From: UBA2040 sp963977135
GTDB lineage: Bacteria > Bacteroidota > Bacteroidia > Flavobacteriales_D > Crocinitomicaceae
NCBI GenBank assembly: GCA_963977135.1
Contig: CAXBNN010000009.1
Coordinates: 1 to 64,000 of the forward strand
Length of the DNA: 64,000 nt
Direction: 5' to 3'
Positions within the stretch are counted from its first letter, which is position 1; each line of letters begins with the position of its first letter. This document shows positions 41,985 through 50,878 of the stretch, piece by piece. The notes under the pieces were generated by a model. It saw only the letters and a list, made by a program, of their open reading frames with translations. It had not been told where the DNA came from and did not search any database. Made by a program: the position numbers and the translations under genes.

Positions 41985-42964
41985 TTGCTCTTTCTTCTCA
42001 ACTTTTGAATTCTTGGTCGAACTCGATACATAATTTGTACAAAGGCAAAGTTAAGAGGATGGATTGTTTTTCGCCATTTATCTGCAATTTGCTTGAATTC
42101 TTTGTGCTTAGTTAATTGATAAAGTGCGTCGAGCTGCGGAATATGTACATTTTTTTGATAATAATATTTCACTAATTCTTTGTAATGCAAATCGTAGATA
42201 GACCAATAACCAAGGTCATAACGTTGAATGTTGTTTTTCAGAGTTTCAAAATACTTCTCTAAGTCGTTTTGAACTTCTTTTTTACCCGTTACACGAGAGT
42301 AATCAACTAATCCAAAGATTGCGTAAACGAAGCCATTTAAAACATAAGAAGATGGAGTAGAAGGGTATTCTTCAAGCCACCAATCACCTTTTTCATCAAT
42401 CACTTTTACTCCGTTATTCTGAACACTGACTTTTGTTGAATTGTAGATTTTATGGCATTTTTCGAGAATTTCAGATTCATCGGTAATTTGATACATCCTT
42501 AGATAAAATGACAAACATTCCCCAAGAGACATTGCTGAAGTCCAATTCGACTTTAGGTTATAACGCTCTGTATCATAAGATTCTCGCCAGAAAATACAAT
42601 CGCTTTCTTCTGACTCCATTGAGGAAATTTGCTTCAAACAAGCCTTCATGACTGATAGATATTCGTCAGAATTATTCTCAAGCCAAATGTCGTGCAGAAT
42701 AAATCCATATTGAGCGATATTTACAGCGCTATATTTTGCTTTCTTTCCCCAACCAACCATTGGAACTCCAAAATCATCAAAATCACCGAAAATTCCTGCA
42801 TCATATTGCTGGAATGCTTCGCGCATATCTAGATAATATGATCCTAATTTTTTGCTGTCACCAAATGAATTGCACGAAATCGTTATATGGTCGAATTCCT
42901 TTGTTTCAGTATGAATTTTATCCTTGCTGAAACGCGATTTTGGGAGTATTACTGGATAAATCAT
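41981..42964 (-). CDS. D-glucuronyl C5-epimerase-family protein
   Basis: 327 residues. The C-terminal half matches the D-glucuronyl C5-epimerase family: PSTPSSYVLNGFVYAIFGLVDYS (about 200-222), then RYDLGYWSIYDLHYKELVKYYY (about 250-271) and a QLDALYQLTKHKEF repeat. In animals this family changes glucuronic to iduronic acid in heparan sulfate, and a bacterial relative has been shown to work on heparosan. No signal peptide or membrane helix is seen, so it would act in the cytoplasm before export. It lies within the glycosyltransferase operon (four-base overlaps on both sides). Iduronic acid in the polysaccharide is an inference. Confidence 0.8.
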   Translation of the reverse strand: MIYPVILPKSRFSKDKIHTETKEFDHITISCNSFGDSKKLGSYYLDMREAFQQYDAGIFGDFDDFGVPMVGWGKKAKYSAVNIAQYGFILHDIWLENNSDEYLSVMKACLKQISSMESEESDCIFWRESYDTERYNLKSNWTSAMSLGECLSFYLRMYQITDESEILEKCHKIYNSTKVSVQNNGVKVIDEKGDWWLEEYPSTPSSYVLNGFVYAIFGLVDYSRVTGKKEVQNDLEKYFETLKNNIQRYDLGYWSIYDLHYKELVKYYYQKNVHIPQLDALYQLTKHKEFKQIADKWRKTIHPLNFAFVQIMYRVRPRIQKLRRKSK

Positions 42965-43884
42965 ATTAAAGGATGAATTCCACTTAAATCGATACGTACT
43001 CCAGTTTTAAGATCTTTGGCTTGAGCGGAACATATTTTATCTTTTCCCTCCCAAGGTGCCTTAGTGCCGTCATGTCGCCATTGACTGTTTTTAAAATTCA
43101 TGAAATGAAGATACATAAAGTTTCTATCGTCGCGGTTATTGGTGATCTCTCCATCAATATAAGTCCAATTTGATGGTTGTTCGCTATTTACACTTCCGTC
43201 CAACCAAGGTTTTGGTAAAAACGGGGTTGTGTATTGCTCAACCATGTGCATTTTTTTCGCTTTTTGTCTTTTATACCAATTGCTCAAAGAATTGCTTAGA
43301 TCAATTTTGAATTTATCTCGAATCTTATCTAAGAAGGTTTGTGTATAAGCATTTGTTATTCCATACTCGTCGATTCCGACAAATTCTGGGTTGTTAAGTG
43401 CTTCTTCCCACTGATAGATTCTTTTATAAACCTCCTTGTTTTTTAAATTGTTTCTAAACAGCGCAAAATGCCCTGAAATACGATCAGCGTGAGTGGAGAA
43501 CACATCATATGAATTCAATATTTCCGGTGTTAAGAATGCTGAAATATCACCGAGTAATAGATCGATATCCATCCAACCGAAAAAATCGTAACCTTCTACT
43601 GTTCTGGAATGAATTTTACCGAAAAGTGGTCTCAAATCACAAATTTTGTAAGGATTCTGAATATTTATTGGTGAGGAAATTTGTCCTTGAGCATGCTTAA
43701 CGTACTCGTCAAAATTCATCATCTCAAAATGGACATTGGATGCAGAATAAGACTGAGTCTCACAATCTGTAAAGAAATGAAAGTCAATTTTCTCATTTCT
43801 TCGCATCGTTTCAAAGAACAAGTGAAACCACTCAGGCCATTTGCCGAAATAGGGGATAAGGAGTATGATTTTGTTTTTTGTCAT
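42961..43884 (-). CDS. DUF6625-like glycosyltransferase-fold protein
   Basis: 307 residues. Start IILLIPYFGKWPEWFHLFFE and a DxD-type site FGWMDIDLLLGDISAF (about 103-118) resemble DUF6625 proteins, which are found in polysaccharide loci and are thought to be glycosyltransferases of a GT-A-like fold. Exact activity is not known. It overlaps the epimerase gene by four bases and follows the Wzt gene. Confidence 0.7.
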   Translation of the reverse strand: MTKNKIILLIPYFGKWPEWFHLFFETMRRNEKIDFHFFTDCETQSYSASNVHFEMMNFDEYVKHAQGQISSPINIQNPYKICDLRPLFGKIHSRTVEGYDFFGWMDIDLLLGDISAFLTPEILNSYDVFSTHADRISGHFALFRNNLKNKEVYKRIYQWEEALNNPEFVGIDEYGITNAYTQTFLDKIRDKFKIDLSNSLSNWYKRQKAKKMHMVEQYTTPFLPKPWLDGSVNSEQPSNWTYIDGEITNNRDDRNFMYLHFMNFKNSQWRHDGTKAPWEGKDKICSAQAKDLKTGVRIDLSGIHPLI

Positions 43885-43899
43885 TTAACAAAGCGGATT

Positions 43900-45123
43900 T
43901 TAGTCCTTATTTTTTCCGTTTTTGTCAATAGAAAATATAAAATCTTTTTGAACGATTGAGGTAATATTGGCCGTTTGAATTTCGTAAATATTTCCTGAAT
44001 CGACTTCAATTGTTATGTCTTCTTCAGTGTAATCTTGTTCGATTCCATTACCTGACAACCATACACCAACTTTGTATACGCCAGCCGACAACCCAAGTTT
44101 ATCCAATTCAAATTGATATGTATTGCTGGCTTGATATTCTATTGTTTCATTATAACAATAAGTGCTTAGCTGAAAAACCGTATTATTTAATTCATCAAAA
44201 ACGAATACGGATAAGTCAATTTTTCCATTAAATTCTTCAGTTTTTCCAAGGCTGATATTTACTTTAAAATCAGACGACGGCAAATAATTGATGTGATTAA
44301 ATTCAATCGATTCGACATAAATCTGTTTTATTCCTCGTTTTCTTGAGCTATAATCGGAAGTGTCAAATTTCAATTTTTGTTGAGAAGCAATAGAATTATA
44401 TCGGGAAATTGCGTCTTGAATTGATCCTTCAAACGTAACTTGTCCCTTGTCAATCAAAATTGCTCGGGTGCATAAATTTTTAACTGCAGCCATGTTGTGA
44501 CTAACGAAGAGTACTGTTCTGCCAGCTTTGGCAACTTCGTCCATTTTCCCAAGGCATTTCTTTTGAAATTCAGCATCGCCAACGGCTAAGACTTCATCGA
44601 TGATTAATATTTCTGGTTCAAGATGTGCTGCCACAGCAAATGCTAGTCTTACATACATTCCTGAAGAGTAATGCTTTACAGCCGTGTCAATAAATTTTTC
44701 AATTCCAGAAAACACTACGATTTCGTCAAATTTTAATTTCACTTCTTTGCGACTCATTCCTAGAATAGTCCCGTTCAGAAATATATTTTCTCGGCCTGTT
44801 AATTCGGGATGAAAACCGGTCCCTACTTCAAGTAAAGATGCAACCCTGCCGCGAATTTCTATTTGTCCTTGACTTGGTTTGGTAATTTGAGATACTAGTT
44901 TTAATAAGGTGCTTTTACCTGCTCCGTTTTTCCCAATTATACCAACAACTTCACCTTTTTTCACCTCAAAATTTACATTTTTCAATGCCCAAAAGTCTTC
45001 GCCCTTATTTGCAGCACTTTTAAAAACATTTGCCAGGGAAGAGCGAAAAGTTCCATCCTTCTGCTTACCGATGGTATATTTTTTACCAAGATTAGAAACC
45101 TTAAGTGCTAGATTATTGTCCAT
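43900..45123 (-). CDS. wzt: Polysaccharide ABC transporter ATPase (Wzt/KpsT-like) with C-terminal substrate domain
   Basis: 407 residues. ATPase part 1-240 has Walker A GKNGAGKST (about 63-71), the signature SSGMYVRLAFAVAAH, Walker B ILIIDEVLAVGD (about 173-184) and the switch His in LFVSHN. The C-terminal ~150 residues form a beta-sandwich like the Wzt C-terminal domain that recognises the end group of the O-polysaccharide. With the permease at 45127 it exports the finished polysaccharide across the inner membrane. No Wzx flippase is seen. Genes are three bases apart. Confidence 0.92.
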   Translation of the reverse strand: MDNNLALKVSNLGKKYTIGKQKDGTFRSSLANVFKSAANKGEDFWALKNVNFEVKKGEVVGIIGKNGAGKSTLLKLVSQITKPSQGQIEIRGRVASLLEVGTGFHPELTGRENIFLNGTILGMSRKEVKLKFDEIVVFSGIEKFIDTAVKHYSSGMYVRLAFAVAAHLEPEILIIDEVLAVGDAEFQKKCLGKMDEVAKAGRTVLFVSHNMAAVKNLCTRAILIDKGQVTFEGSIQDAISRYNSIASQQKLKFDTSDYSSRKRGIKQIYVESIEFNHINYLPSSDFKVNISLGKTEEFNGKIDLSVFVFDELNNTVFQLSTYCYNETIEYQASNTYQFELDKLGLSAGVYKVGVWLSGNGIEQDYTEEDITIEVDSGNIYEIQTANITSIVQKDFIFSIDKNGKNKD

Positions 45124-45126
45124 TTC

Positions 45127-45951
45127 TTATACGTAGTCAGCCATTTCAGACTCTACTTTTTTAAAATACATTAACCCTGAAATCAATAGCAGAATCACCA
45201 TTGCGAATGAAATAAAAATCATAGAACTTGGAGGTGTTCCTCCAAAAATACTCCATCTAAAACCTTGAATAACGCCAGCCATGGGATTTAAATAATATAT
45301 TGATTCCGCCCATTTCGGTAAATGTTGTGATACTAATTCTATCGGATAAGCTACAGGAGTTAAATATAAACCCACTTGAACCATAAATGGAACAACATGC
45401 TGAAAATCCCTGAACCTTACTGTTAATGCACTCAGCCAGATTCCGACAGCCAAAGCTGAAATCATACCAATAATAACAAATATTGGTGCAAAAAAGATGG
45501 TTTTTGCAGGTGCCACTTGATAGTAAATCATTAAAACGATCAATATTAATATAGTAATTCCAAAATCTATCAATCCAACTAAGGCCTTAGACAGTGGAAT
45601 AATGAGACGAGGAAAGTAGATTTTTTTCACCATATCCTGACTTTGTATTATCGAGCTTCCGGAGTTGGTCATTACATAAGAAAAATAAGACCACATACTA
45701 AGTCCACAAACAGTAAAAACTATATGGGGCACTTCAGTTTCAACACCTGCAAACTTGTTAAATACTAATGTTAAGATTAATAAAGTAACGATGGGTTGAA
45801 GCAAAGCCCAAAGAAATCCAATTGTGGTTTGAGCATATCGAACACGAAAGTCACGCCAAGATAAGGTTAAAAATAAATCCTTATAGCGGTATAATTCCTT
45901 GAAATCGGGGAAAATACTTGTGTTTCCAGCTTGAATTATTTTTATGCTCAT
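45127..45951 (-). CDS. wzm: Polysaccharide ABC transporter permease (Wzm-like)
   Basis: 274 residues, six membrane helices, ABC-2 type (KpsM/Wzm). It begins with a cytoplasmic amphipathic stretch and LFLTLSWRDFRVRYAQT; LGFLWALLQPI and LYLTPVAYPIELV (about 200) are typical. It forms the channel for the Wzt-driven export of the polysaccharide. It lies three bases from wzt, and 15 bases from the acyltransferase gene upstream. Confidence 0.92.
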   Translation of the reverse strand: MSIKIIQAGNTSIFPDFKELYRYKDLFLTLSWRDFRVRYAQTTIGFLWALLQPIVTLLILTLVFNKFAGVETEVPHIVFTVCGLSMWSYFSYVMTNSGSSIIQSQDMVKKIYFPRLIIPLSKALVGLIDFGITILILIVLMIYYQVAPAKTIFFAPIFVIIGMISALAVGIWLSALTVRFRDFQHVVPFMVQVGLYLTPVAYPIELVSQHLPKWAESIYYLNPMAGVIQGFRWSIFGGTPPSSMIFISFAMVILLLISGLMYFKKVESEMADYV

Positions 45952-45966
45952 GTTTCTCTATTTCAA

Positions 45967-47079
45967 CTAGTTGAATTTATTCTTGAGTTTCAAAAACGGT
46001 TTCTCGAGAATATGATAACTAAGATAGGCAAATATAAGGGTTGCAGTTAAAGCAATGGCTGTTTCTAAAAAGATAACTTGCCACAGTTGATTGTTCAAAC
46101 CAAGTAATTTAGTGCTTTGGATGGCGATTAGTATTCCGATAAAATGAAGGCAATACAATCCATAAGTGTACTTACCTAATCGCGTTAAAACCTTATTATT
46201 CTTCATTTTAAAAAAAGAATTCTCCGAAAAATTCTGCTCCAAGATAATAAATGCGATTACTGAAGCGAGAAACATTCTTTCCAGAATCATCATCACAAAG
46301 CCTGATCCAACAATGTATCCTCTATAAAAAATGAAAAGCAAAAAGATCAAATAGACTAAACCAATCAATGGTTTCTTGGTTTTTCTAATGCGCTCAAGGA
46401 ATACAGGATATTGAATAATTAACCAAGCCGAAAATCCACCAACTACAAGATCAACCATACAGCTAAAAGAATGTACTTCAAGTGAAATGGGCGCTGGGTT
46501 TTTAGACCTGAACCATAAGCTGATTAGAATTAAAATGATGAATAGATAATTATACCTTTTAAAAGGAACTACAAGTAATAAAATAGGCCAAATCATATAA
46601 AATTGCTCCTCAATTGAAACGCTCCAAAGCACCCCTAAAATTGATGCATCAGGCAAGCCATTGTTGATAAGGTCGAAATTACTTGTAAAGGTTAAATAGT
46701 AAATAATATTTGCGGTTTCCATTGAGGTTTGACCAAGCATTGATTTAAAAAGTGGAAACAACAAAAAACCAAAGAGAACGCAGAAAAAATACAAAGGCCA
46801 AATTCTCAAAACTCGTCTTGCCCAAAACTTTGGTAGATTTATTTTGTTGCTAGATTTTTTTTCTAAAATGATGAAATAACTTATTAAAAAACCACTTAAT
46901 ACAAAAAAGAAATTGACTCCAATATTACCATTTATAAATAACTTTTTGGTGATAAATTGGTAAATCGGGGAATCGATAATCAATTGATTTTCAGTATAAA
47001 AACTGTGATAGAAAAAGACCATCAAAAATGAAACGGTTCGCCATCCATCCAAATTATCGAAATATATTTTATTTTTCAT
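45967..47079 (-). CDS. OafA-type membrane acyltransferase
   Basis: 370 residues, about ten membrane helices, acyltransferase-3 family. The active-site His is in FFYHSFYTEN (about 25), and the SVSIEEQFYMIWPI motif lies at about 155-168. It closely resembles 39733-40833 in layout, and both probably O-acetylate sugars of the same polysaccharide. The start overlaps the membrane protein gene upstream by 11 bases. Confidence 0.85.
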   Translation of the reverse strand: MKNKIYFDNLDGWRTVSFLMVFFYHSFYTENQLIIDSPIYQFITKKLFINGNIGVNFFFVLSGFLISYFIILEKKSSNKINLPKFWARRVLRIWPLYFFCVLFGFLLFPLFKSMLGQTSMETANIIYYLTFTSNFDLINNGLPDASILGVLWSVSIEEQFYMIWPILLLVVPFKRYNYLFIILILISLWFRSKNPAPISLEVHSFSCMVDLVVGGFSAWLIIQYPVFLERIRKTKKPLIGLVYLIFLLFIFYRGYIVGSGFVMMILERMFLASVIAFIILEQNFSENSFFKMKNNKVLTRLGKYTYGLYCLHFIGILIAIQSTKLLGLNNQLWQVIFLETAIALTATLIFAYLSYHILEKPFLKLKNKFN

Positions 47080-48403
47080 GGACGGTTGCTAACTGCTCAT
47101 TTTCAGTAGGTTTTATGGTCAATAGGATAATGAAAAAAGGCAGAATAATTGTTTTAAATCTAACTAAAACTCCAAAGAGTCCAGAGGAGAATCCAACTGA
47201 GAATCCCATGATAATAACAAAAAACAAACTGAAAGTTAAAATGGGTGTTTTATTAATTAATTGAACACGGCTCCAAAAACCGGTTGTAAAAAACTTAAAA
47301 CTTAAAAAAAGTAAGAATAAGTTTTCTATACCGTTCATTAAAAGCACTGGACTTAACGATTCCCATGGGAATGGTCGGTATAAAGCTGCAGTAAGTGCAG
47401 CTGGAATTGTTCGAATGATTCCTAATGTAGAGTAATCTGTTATATTAAGGTCATAACGATTTGTACCATACGTGGTGTTTGCATTAAAATCTTTTTGAAT
47501 AATAATAATTTCATCAATTATATTGTCCAATGTTTTAAATTGAATAAATAGAAAAATCACGCCAATTCCCAGTCCATAAAAGAAAATTCTAATGGTTGTT
47601 TTTTTAAGATTATTCGTTTTGGCCCTATTAGAAAACCAAATACTAATTGCAGCAAAAAAACTTGATAGCAAGGCAATTAAAATATAAAATCGCGATTGAA
47701 TTATAAAAAATAAAATAAGAACAACCCACAAGATTTGAGACAATTTATTAGAGCCTTTTTTTGTAAATAATAGAATAATTTGGCGGACTAATAAACAAAC
47801 TGCAATGTATACAAAAGTGTCTTTTGAAACTCCTGAACACCAGAATGCCACTGATGGTAAAAATAAAACACCTACAGCAAGCCATTTTTCATCATTAATA
47901 CCAAGAGATTTGATAGCCAAGAAAAATTTCCACGTTACCAATGAGGTTATGTACCCTAAAACTATCGTTGCTGCCAGATAACTTTGGAATGTGATTAAAC
48001 TAATCGGAACAAGAATTTTACAGATAAAATAACTTTCAGGCTCTTTATAAATCCAACTTGGCGGGTACCCAGTTGCTGAATTGAAATTTTTAGTAATTGT
48101 ATATATGTCTGGAGTTTCCCATATTTCCGAAAGAAATGCTGCCGGAGAATCAGAAAATAAATTATGAAGCGCAACTCCACCATCCCAATATGCAGTCGTA
48201 TCACCTCCTCCATAGTACAAAAGGTAAAATATACCGAAAAATAAAGCCATTCCTACGTGAAAATATACCTGTGGCTGGAAAAGTCGATTGCTTTCATCCA
48301 GTTTCATCCTAGATCTTTGAAGGCCTGTTAAAAGCACGACAATTATCAACCAAAGAAAGGCAGAAATGATATTTGTCGCATTGAAATATTCTACAATTTT
48401 CAT
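47069..48403 (-). CDS. Multi-pass membrane protein, possible polysaccharide polymerase-like or glycosyltransferase
   Basis: 444 residues with about ten to twelve membrane helices. I do not recognise a named family. Large loops hold aromatic and charged residues (for example GGGDTTAYWDGGVALHNLFSD at about 64, and GVSKDTFVY near 190), the style of O-antigen polymerases and of GT-C enzymes. It is the first gene of the operon after rlmH and overlaps the acyltransferase gene by 11 bases. Because an ABC exporter is also present, a Wzy-type role is not certain. Confidence 0.5.
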   Translation of the reverse strand: MKIVEYFNATNIISAFLWLIIVVLLTGLQRSRMKLDESNRLFQPQVYFHVGMALFFGIFYLLYYGGGDTTAYWDGGVALHNLFSDSPAAFLSEIWETPDIYTITKNFNSATGYPPSWIYKEPESYFICKILVPISLITFQSYLAATIVLGYITSLVTWKFFLAIKSLGINDEKWLAVGVLFLPSVAFWCSGVSKDTFVYIAVCLLVRQIILLFTKKGSNKLSQILWVVLILFFIIQSRFYILIALLSSFFAAISIWFSNRAKTNNLKKTTIRIFFYGLGIGVIFLFIQFKTLDNIIDEIIIIQKDFNANTTYGTNRYDLNITDYSTLGIIRTIPAALTAALYRPFPWESLSPVLLMNGIENLFLLFLSFKFFTTGFWSRVQLINKTPILTFSLFFVIIMGFSVGFSSGLFGVLVRFKTIILPFFIILLTIKPTENEQLATVHEK

Positions 48404-48448
48404 TCAAAGATATAGTCCAAAGATAAAAGAATTGTTGTGAATCCTGAC

Positions 48449-48922
48449 TTAACTATGGTGATAAGGTTCACCTCTCAAAATAGTCATAGAACGATAAACT
48501 TGTTCAAAGAAAATCATACGTACCATTTGATGCGAAAAAGTCATTTTGGATAAGGCAATCTTTCCATTAGCTCTTTCATAAATTTCATCTGAAAAGCCAA
48601 ATGCTCCTCCAATTAGAAAAACTAGATTTTTCCCGCCAGCATTAAATCTTTTCTGAAAAAAATCTGCAAAATTTTCACTTGTAAATTCTTTCCCTTTCTC
48701 GTCCAGAAGATAAACAACGTCACCAGATTCTATTTTTGCTAAAAATTCTTGACCTTCAGCTAATTTGACTTGATTTTGCTGCAAATTTTTCGCATTCCGA
48801 ATATCGGGAATTTCTATTTTTTCAACGGGAACATAGTGCGTTAAGCGTTTTAAGTATTCCTTCTCACCTTCAATTAAAAATGATTTCCCGGTTTTTCCTA
48901 TGCAAATTACTTTTATCTTCAC
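48449..48922 (-). CDS. rlmH: 23S rRNA pseudouridine-1915 N3-methyltransferase
   Basis: 157 residues, the family length. It is a SPOUT (alpha/beta knot) enzyme that methylates pseudouridine 1915 of 23S rRNA. Typical stretches are IKVICIGKTGKSF at the start, VYLLDEKGKEF (about 69), FLIGGAFGFSDEIYERA (about 101-117) and the C-terminal knot FSHQMVRMIFFEQVYRS..RGEPYHH. It is encoded on its own upstream of the polysaccharide locus, with 45 bases to the next gene. Confidence 0.96.
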   Translation of the reverse strand: MKIKVICIGKTGKSFLIEGEKEYLKRLTHYVPVEKIEIPDIRNAKNLQQNQVKLAEGQEFLAKIESGDVVYLLDEKGKEFTSENFADFFQKRFNAGGKNLVFLIGGAFGFSDEIYERANGKIALSKMTFSHQMVRMIFFEQVYRSMTILRGEPYHHS

Positions 48923-49010
48923 AGCTCAAAAGTAGTGTTCTTAACATATTTTTACAAATGCCTTTTTACGGCAAGGTATTTGTAGCTTTCATATCAATAA
49001 TCGAAGAGAA

Positions 49011-49388
49011 ATGAGTTATTTTTATATTCTTTTAGCAAGTTTGGTTTTGTCCTTCGTAGGGTCAGACATTCCCCATGGTGAGTTGGAAAGAGCATTTAAT
49101 GCTAATGATGCCAATGCAATCGTTGAATTGTCGAAAGAAAAAGTTTTGATGAATATTCTTGGCAGTGAAGGTGCTTATTCGCAATCTCAGGCTAAAATTG
49201 TACTGAAAGATTTCTTTTCCAAGCAACCAAACGGCAAGTTTACTTTTATTTTTAGAGGTAAAGAAGCAGATAGCGGTTCATTTTCTATTGGGAATTATGT
49301 TTCAAAAGGCATTACTTTCCGCACAACATTCCATTTCAAAAAAATAGGCTCAGTTTTTAGAATTGAATCCTTGAACATCGAATCATAA
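49011..49388 (+). CDS. DUF4783 lipid-free secreted protein
   Basis: 125 residues; signal peptide about 1-18, then a small alpha+beta (NTF2-like) domain with SKQPNGKFTFIFRGKE in the middle. This is the DUF4783 family found near nadC in many Bacteroidota, and the same neighbourhood is seen here (31 bases to nadC). Function unknown. It is divergent from rlmH. Confidence 0.8.
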   Translation: MSYFYILLASLVLSFVGSDIPHGELERAFNANDANAIVELSKEKVLMNILGSEGAYSQSQAKIVLKDFFSKQPNGKFTFIFRGKEADSGSFSIGNYVSKGITFRTTFHFKKIGSVFRIESLNIES

Positions 49389-49419
49389 TTTTTCCTGTTG
49401 TGTTTTCTATATTTGCTTT

Positions 49420-50256
49420 ATGATTGAAGAAATAATTGAAAACGCACTTCGCGAAGACATAGGGTCAGGCGATCACTCAACTTTATCTTGTGTTCCTGAG
49501 AATGCTCAAGGAACAGCTAAATTACTCGTTAAAGACGAAGGGATTCTCGCTGGAGTAGAGTTAGCCAAAAAAATATTTCATCATTTCGACCCTAATTTAA
49601 AAATGGAAATTTTCATCAAAGATGGAACGCCTGTTAAATTTGGAGATATTGCTTTTACCGTAACAGGTAGTTCTCGATCTATTTTAACGACAGAGCGGTT
49701 GGTGCTCAATTTCATGCAACGTATGTCTGGAATTGCGACGAAAACAAATAGCATCGTAAAGATCATAGAAGGAACTAACACAAAACTTTTAGACACGCGA
49801 AAAACTACTCCAGGAATCCGATACATGGAAAAATGGGCTGTTAAAATCGGCGGTGGAGAGAATCATCGTTTCGCTCTATATGATATGATTATGCTGAAAG
49901 ACAATCACGTAGATTATGCTGGCGGAATCAAACAAGCGATTGAAAGAGCAAACAATTATATAAAAGAAAATAATCTCGATTTGAAAATAGAAATCGAAGT
50001 GCGCAACGAGGACGAATTAAAACAAGTTCTAGAAACGGGCAATGTGGATAGAATTATGCTTGATAATTTCACTCCTGAGCGTATAAAAGCTGTTTTGCCA
50101 ACTATTCCAAGTCAATACGAAACAGAAGCTTCTGGAGGAATTACTTTGGAAACGATTCGTGGATTTGCAGAAACGGGTGTTCAATTTATTTCTGTTGGTG
50201 CGCTAACGCATTCTGCAAAGAGTTTGGATATGAGTTTGAAGGCGGTTTATTCTTGA
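49420..50256 (+). CDS. nadC: Nicotinate-nucleotide pyrophosphorylase (quinolinate phosphoribosyltransferase)
   Basis: 278 residues, normal length. It makes nicotinate mononucleotide from quinolinate and PRPP in NAD synthesis. Motifs: REDIGSGDHST (about 8-18), LNFMQRMSGIATKT, the catalytic LLDTRKTTPGIRYMEKWAV (about 127-145) with GGGENHRFALYDMIMLKDNH, and EASGGITLETIRGFA near 245. A TATATTTG box lies at 49408-49415, directly before the ATG, so a leaderless transcript is possible in addition to read-through from the DUF4783 gene. Confidence 0.97.
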   Translation: MIEEIIENALREDIGSGDHSTLSCVPENAQGTAKLLVKDEGILAGVELAKKIFHHFDPNLKMEIFIKDGTPVKFGDIAFTVTGSSRSILTTERLVLNFMQRMSGIATKTNSIVKIIEGTNTKLLDTRKTTPGIRYMEKWAVKIGGGENHRFALYDMIMLKDNHVDYAGGIKQAIERANNYIKENNLDLKIEIEVRNEDELKQVLETGNVDRIMLDNFTPERIKAVLPTIPSQYETEASGGITLETIRGFAETGVQFISVGALTHSAKSLDMSLKAVYS

Positions 50257-50264
50257 GAATGAAT

Positions 50265-50281
50265 GCCACGAATGCACGAAT
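50265..50281. repeat. Inverted copy of the GxxExxY-flanking repeat
   Basis: GCCACGAATGCACGAAT is the exact reverse complement of the core of the 33-bp repeats at 50357 and 50841. It lies eight bases after the nadC stop, so the GxxExxY gene region is preceded by one inverted and one direct copy. Confidence 0.75.
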
Positions 50282-50356
50282 GGGGCACGAATTATGTGTT
50301 TATATTCTTGTGGAATCAAGTATATTGTAAATTTCCGAGTCGTATCTCCGCTCCAT

Positions 50357-50389
50357 TATTCGTGTAAAATTCGTGCATTCGTGGCAAAA
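50357..50389. repeat. 33-bp direct repeat left of the GxxExxY gene
   Basis: Identical to 50841-50873 (TATTCGTGTAAAATTCGTGC and 13 more bases). The two copies bracket the GxxExxY gene 484 bases apart. A related copy lies at 11857-11877. Confidence 0.85.
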
Positions 50390-50404
50390 AAAATAACGAT
50401 ACTA

Positions 50405-50794
50405 CTAATACACAATTCTTTTGTATTCAAGTTTACCACGTCCAAAATTCACCAATAATGCCAATTTGTTATCAGAAACCTTCAAATAGTTAATGCATTG
50501 AGCCATGTGTTCATCAGTTAATGTTGAAACACATTTTATTTCCAATATAATTTTGTCAAGAACAACAAAGTCTGCATAAAAGAAATGTTTTAGTATTTCA
50601 TTTCGAAATTCAACTTCATACTTCTTTTCTCTTTCAAAAGAAATTCCATCCTCGTAGAATACCTTTTCGAGTGCATCTTTATAAACAATTTCAAGAAATC
50701 CATGTCCAAGTTCAGAGTGGACTTCCATACATTTTCCGATTATTTCGTACGCCTCATTCCGGTAGATTAGATCCTTCATTATTTCAGTTTTCAC
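50405..50794 (-). CDS. GxxExxY protein
   Basis: 129 residues of the GxxExxY family: the name-giving motif is in ELGHGFLEIVYKDAL (about 31-45), followed by the nuclease-like core strand VVLDKIILEIKCVSTL and the YLKVSDNKLALLVNFG pattern. The fold resembles PD-(D/E)XK-like enzymes, but the activity is not known. Many Bacteroidota genomes hold several copies scattered between genes. Here identical 33-bp direct repeats flank it, and it interrupts the nadC/thi neighbourhood. Confidence 0.88.
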   Translation of the reverse strand: MKTEIMKDLIYRNEAYEIIGKCMEVHSELGHGFLEIVYKDALEKVFYEDGISFEREKKYEVEFRNEILKHFFYADFVVLDKIILEIKCVSTLTDEHMAQCINYLKVSDNKLALLVNFGRGKLEYKRIVY

Positions 50795-50840
50795 TTTAAG
50801 TTAGCGAAAAATGTTTTATGCAAATTCATCTACGAAAAAA

Positions 50841-50873
50841 TATTCGTGTAAAATTCGTGCATTCGTGGCAAAA
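50841..50873. repeat. 33-bp direct repeat right of the GxxExxY gene
   Basis: All 33 bases match 50357-50389. It ends five bases before the thiD stop. Confidence 0.85.
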
Positions 50874-50878
50874 GAAAA

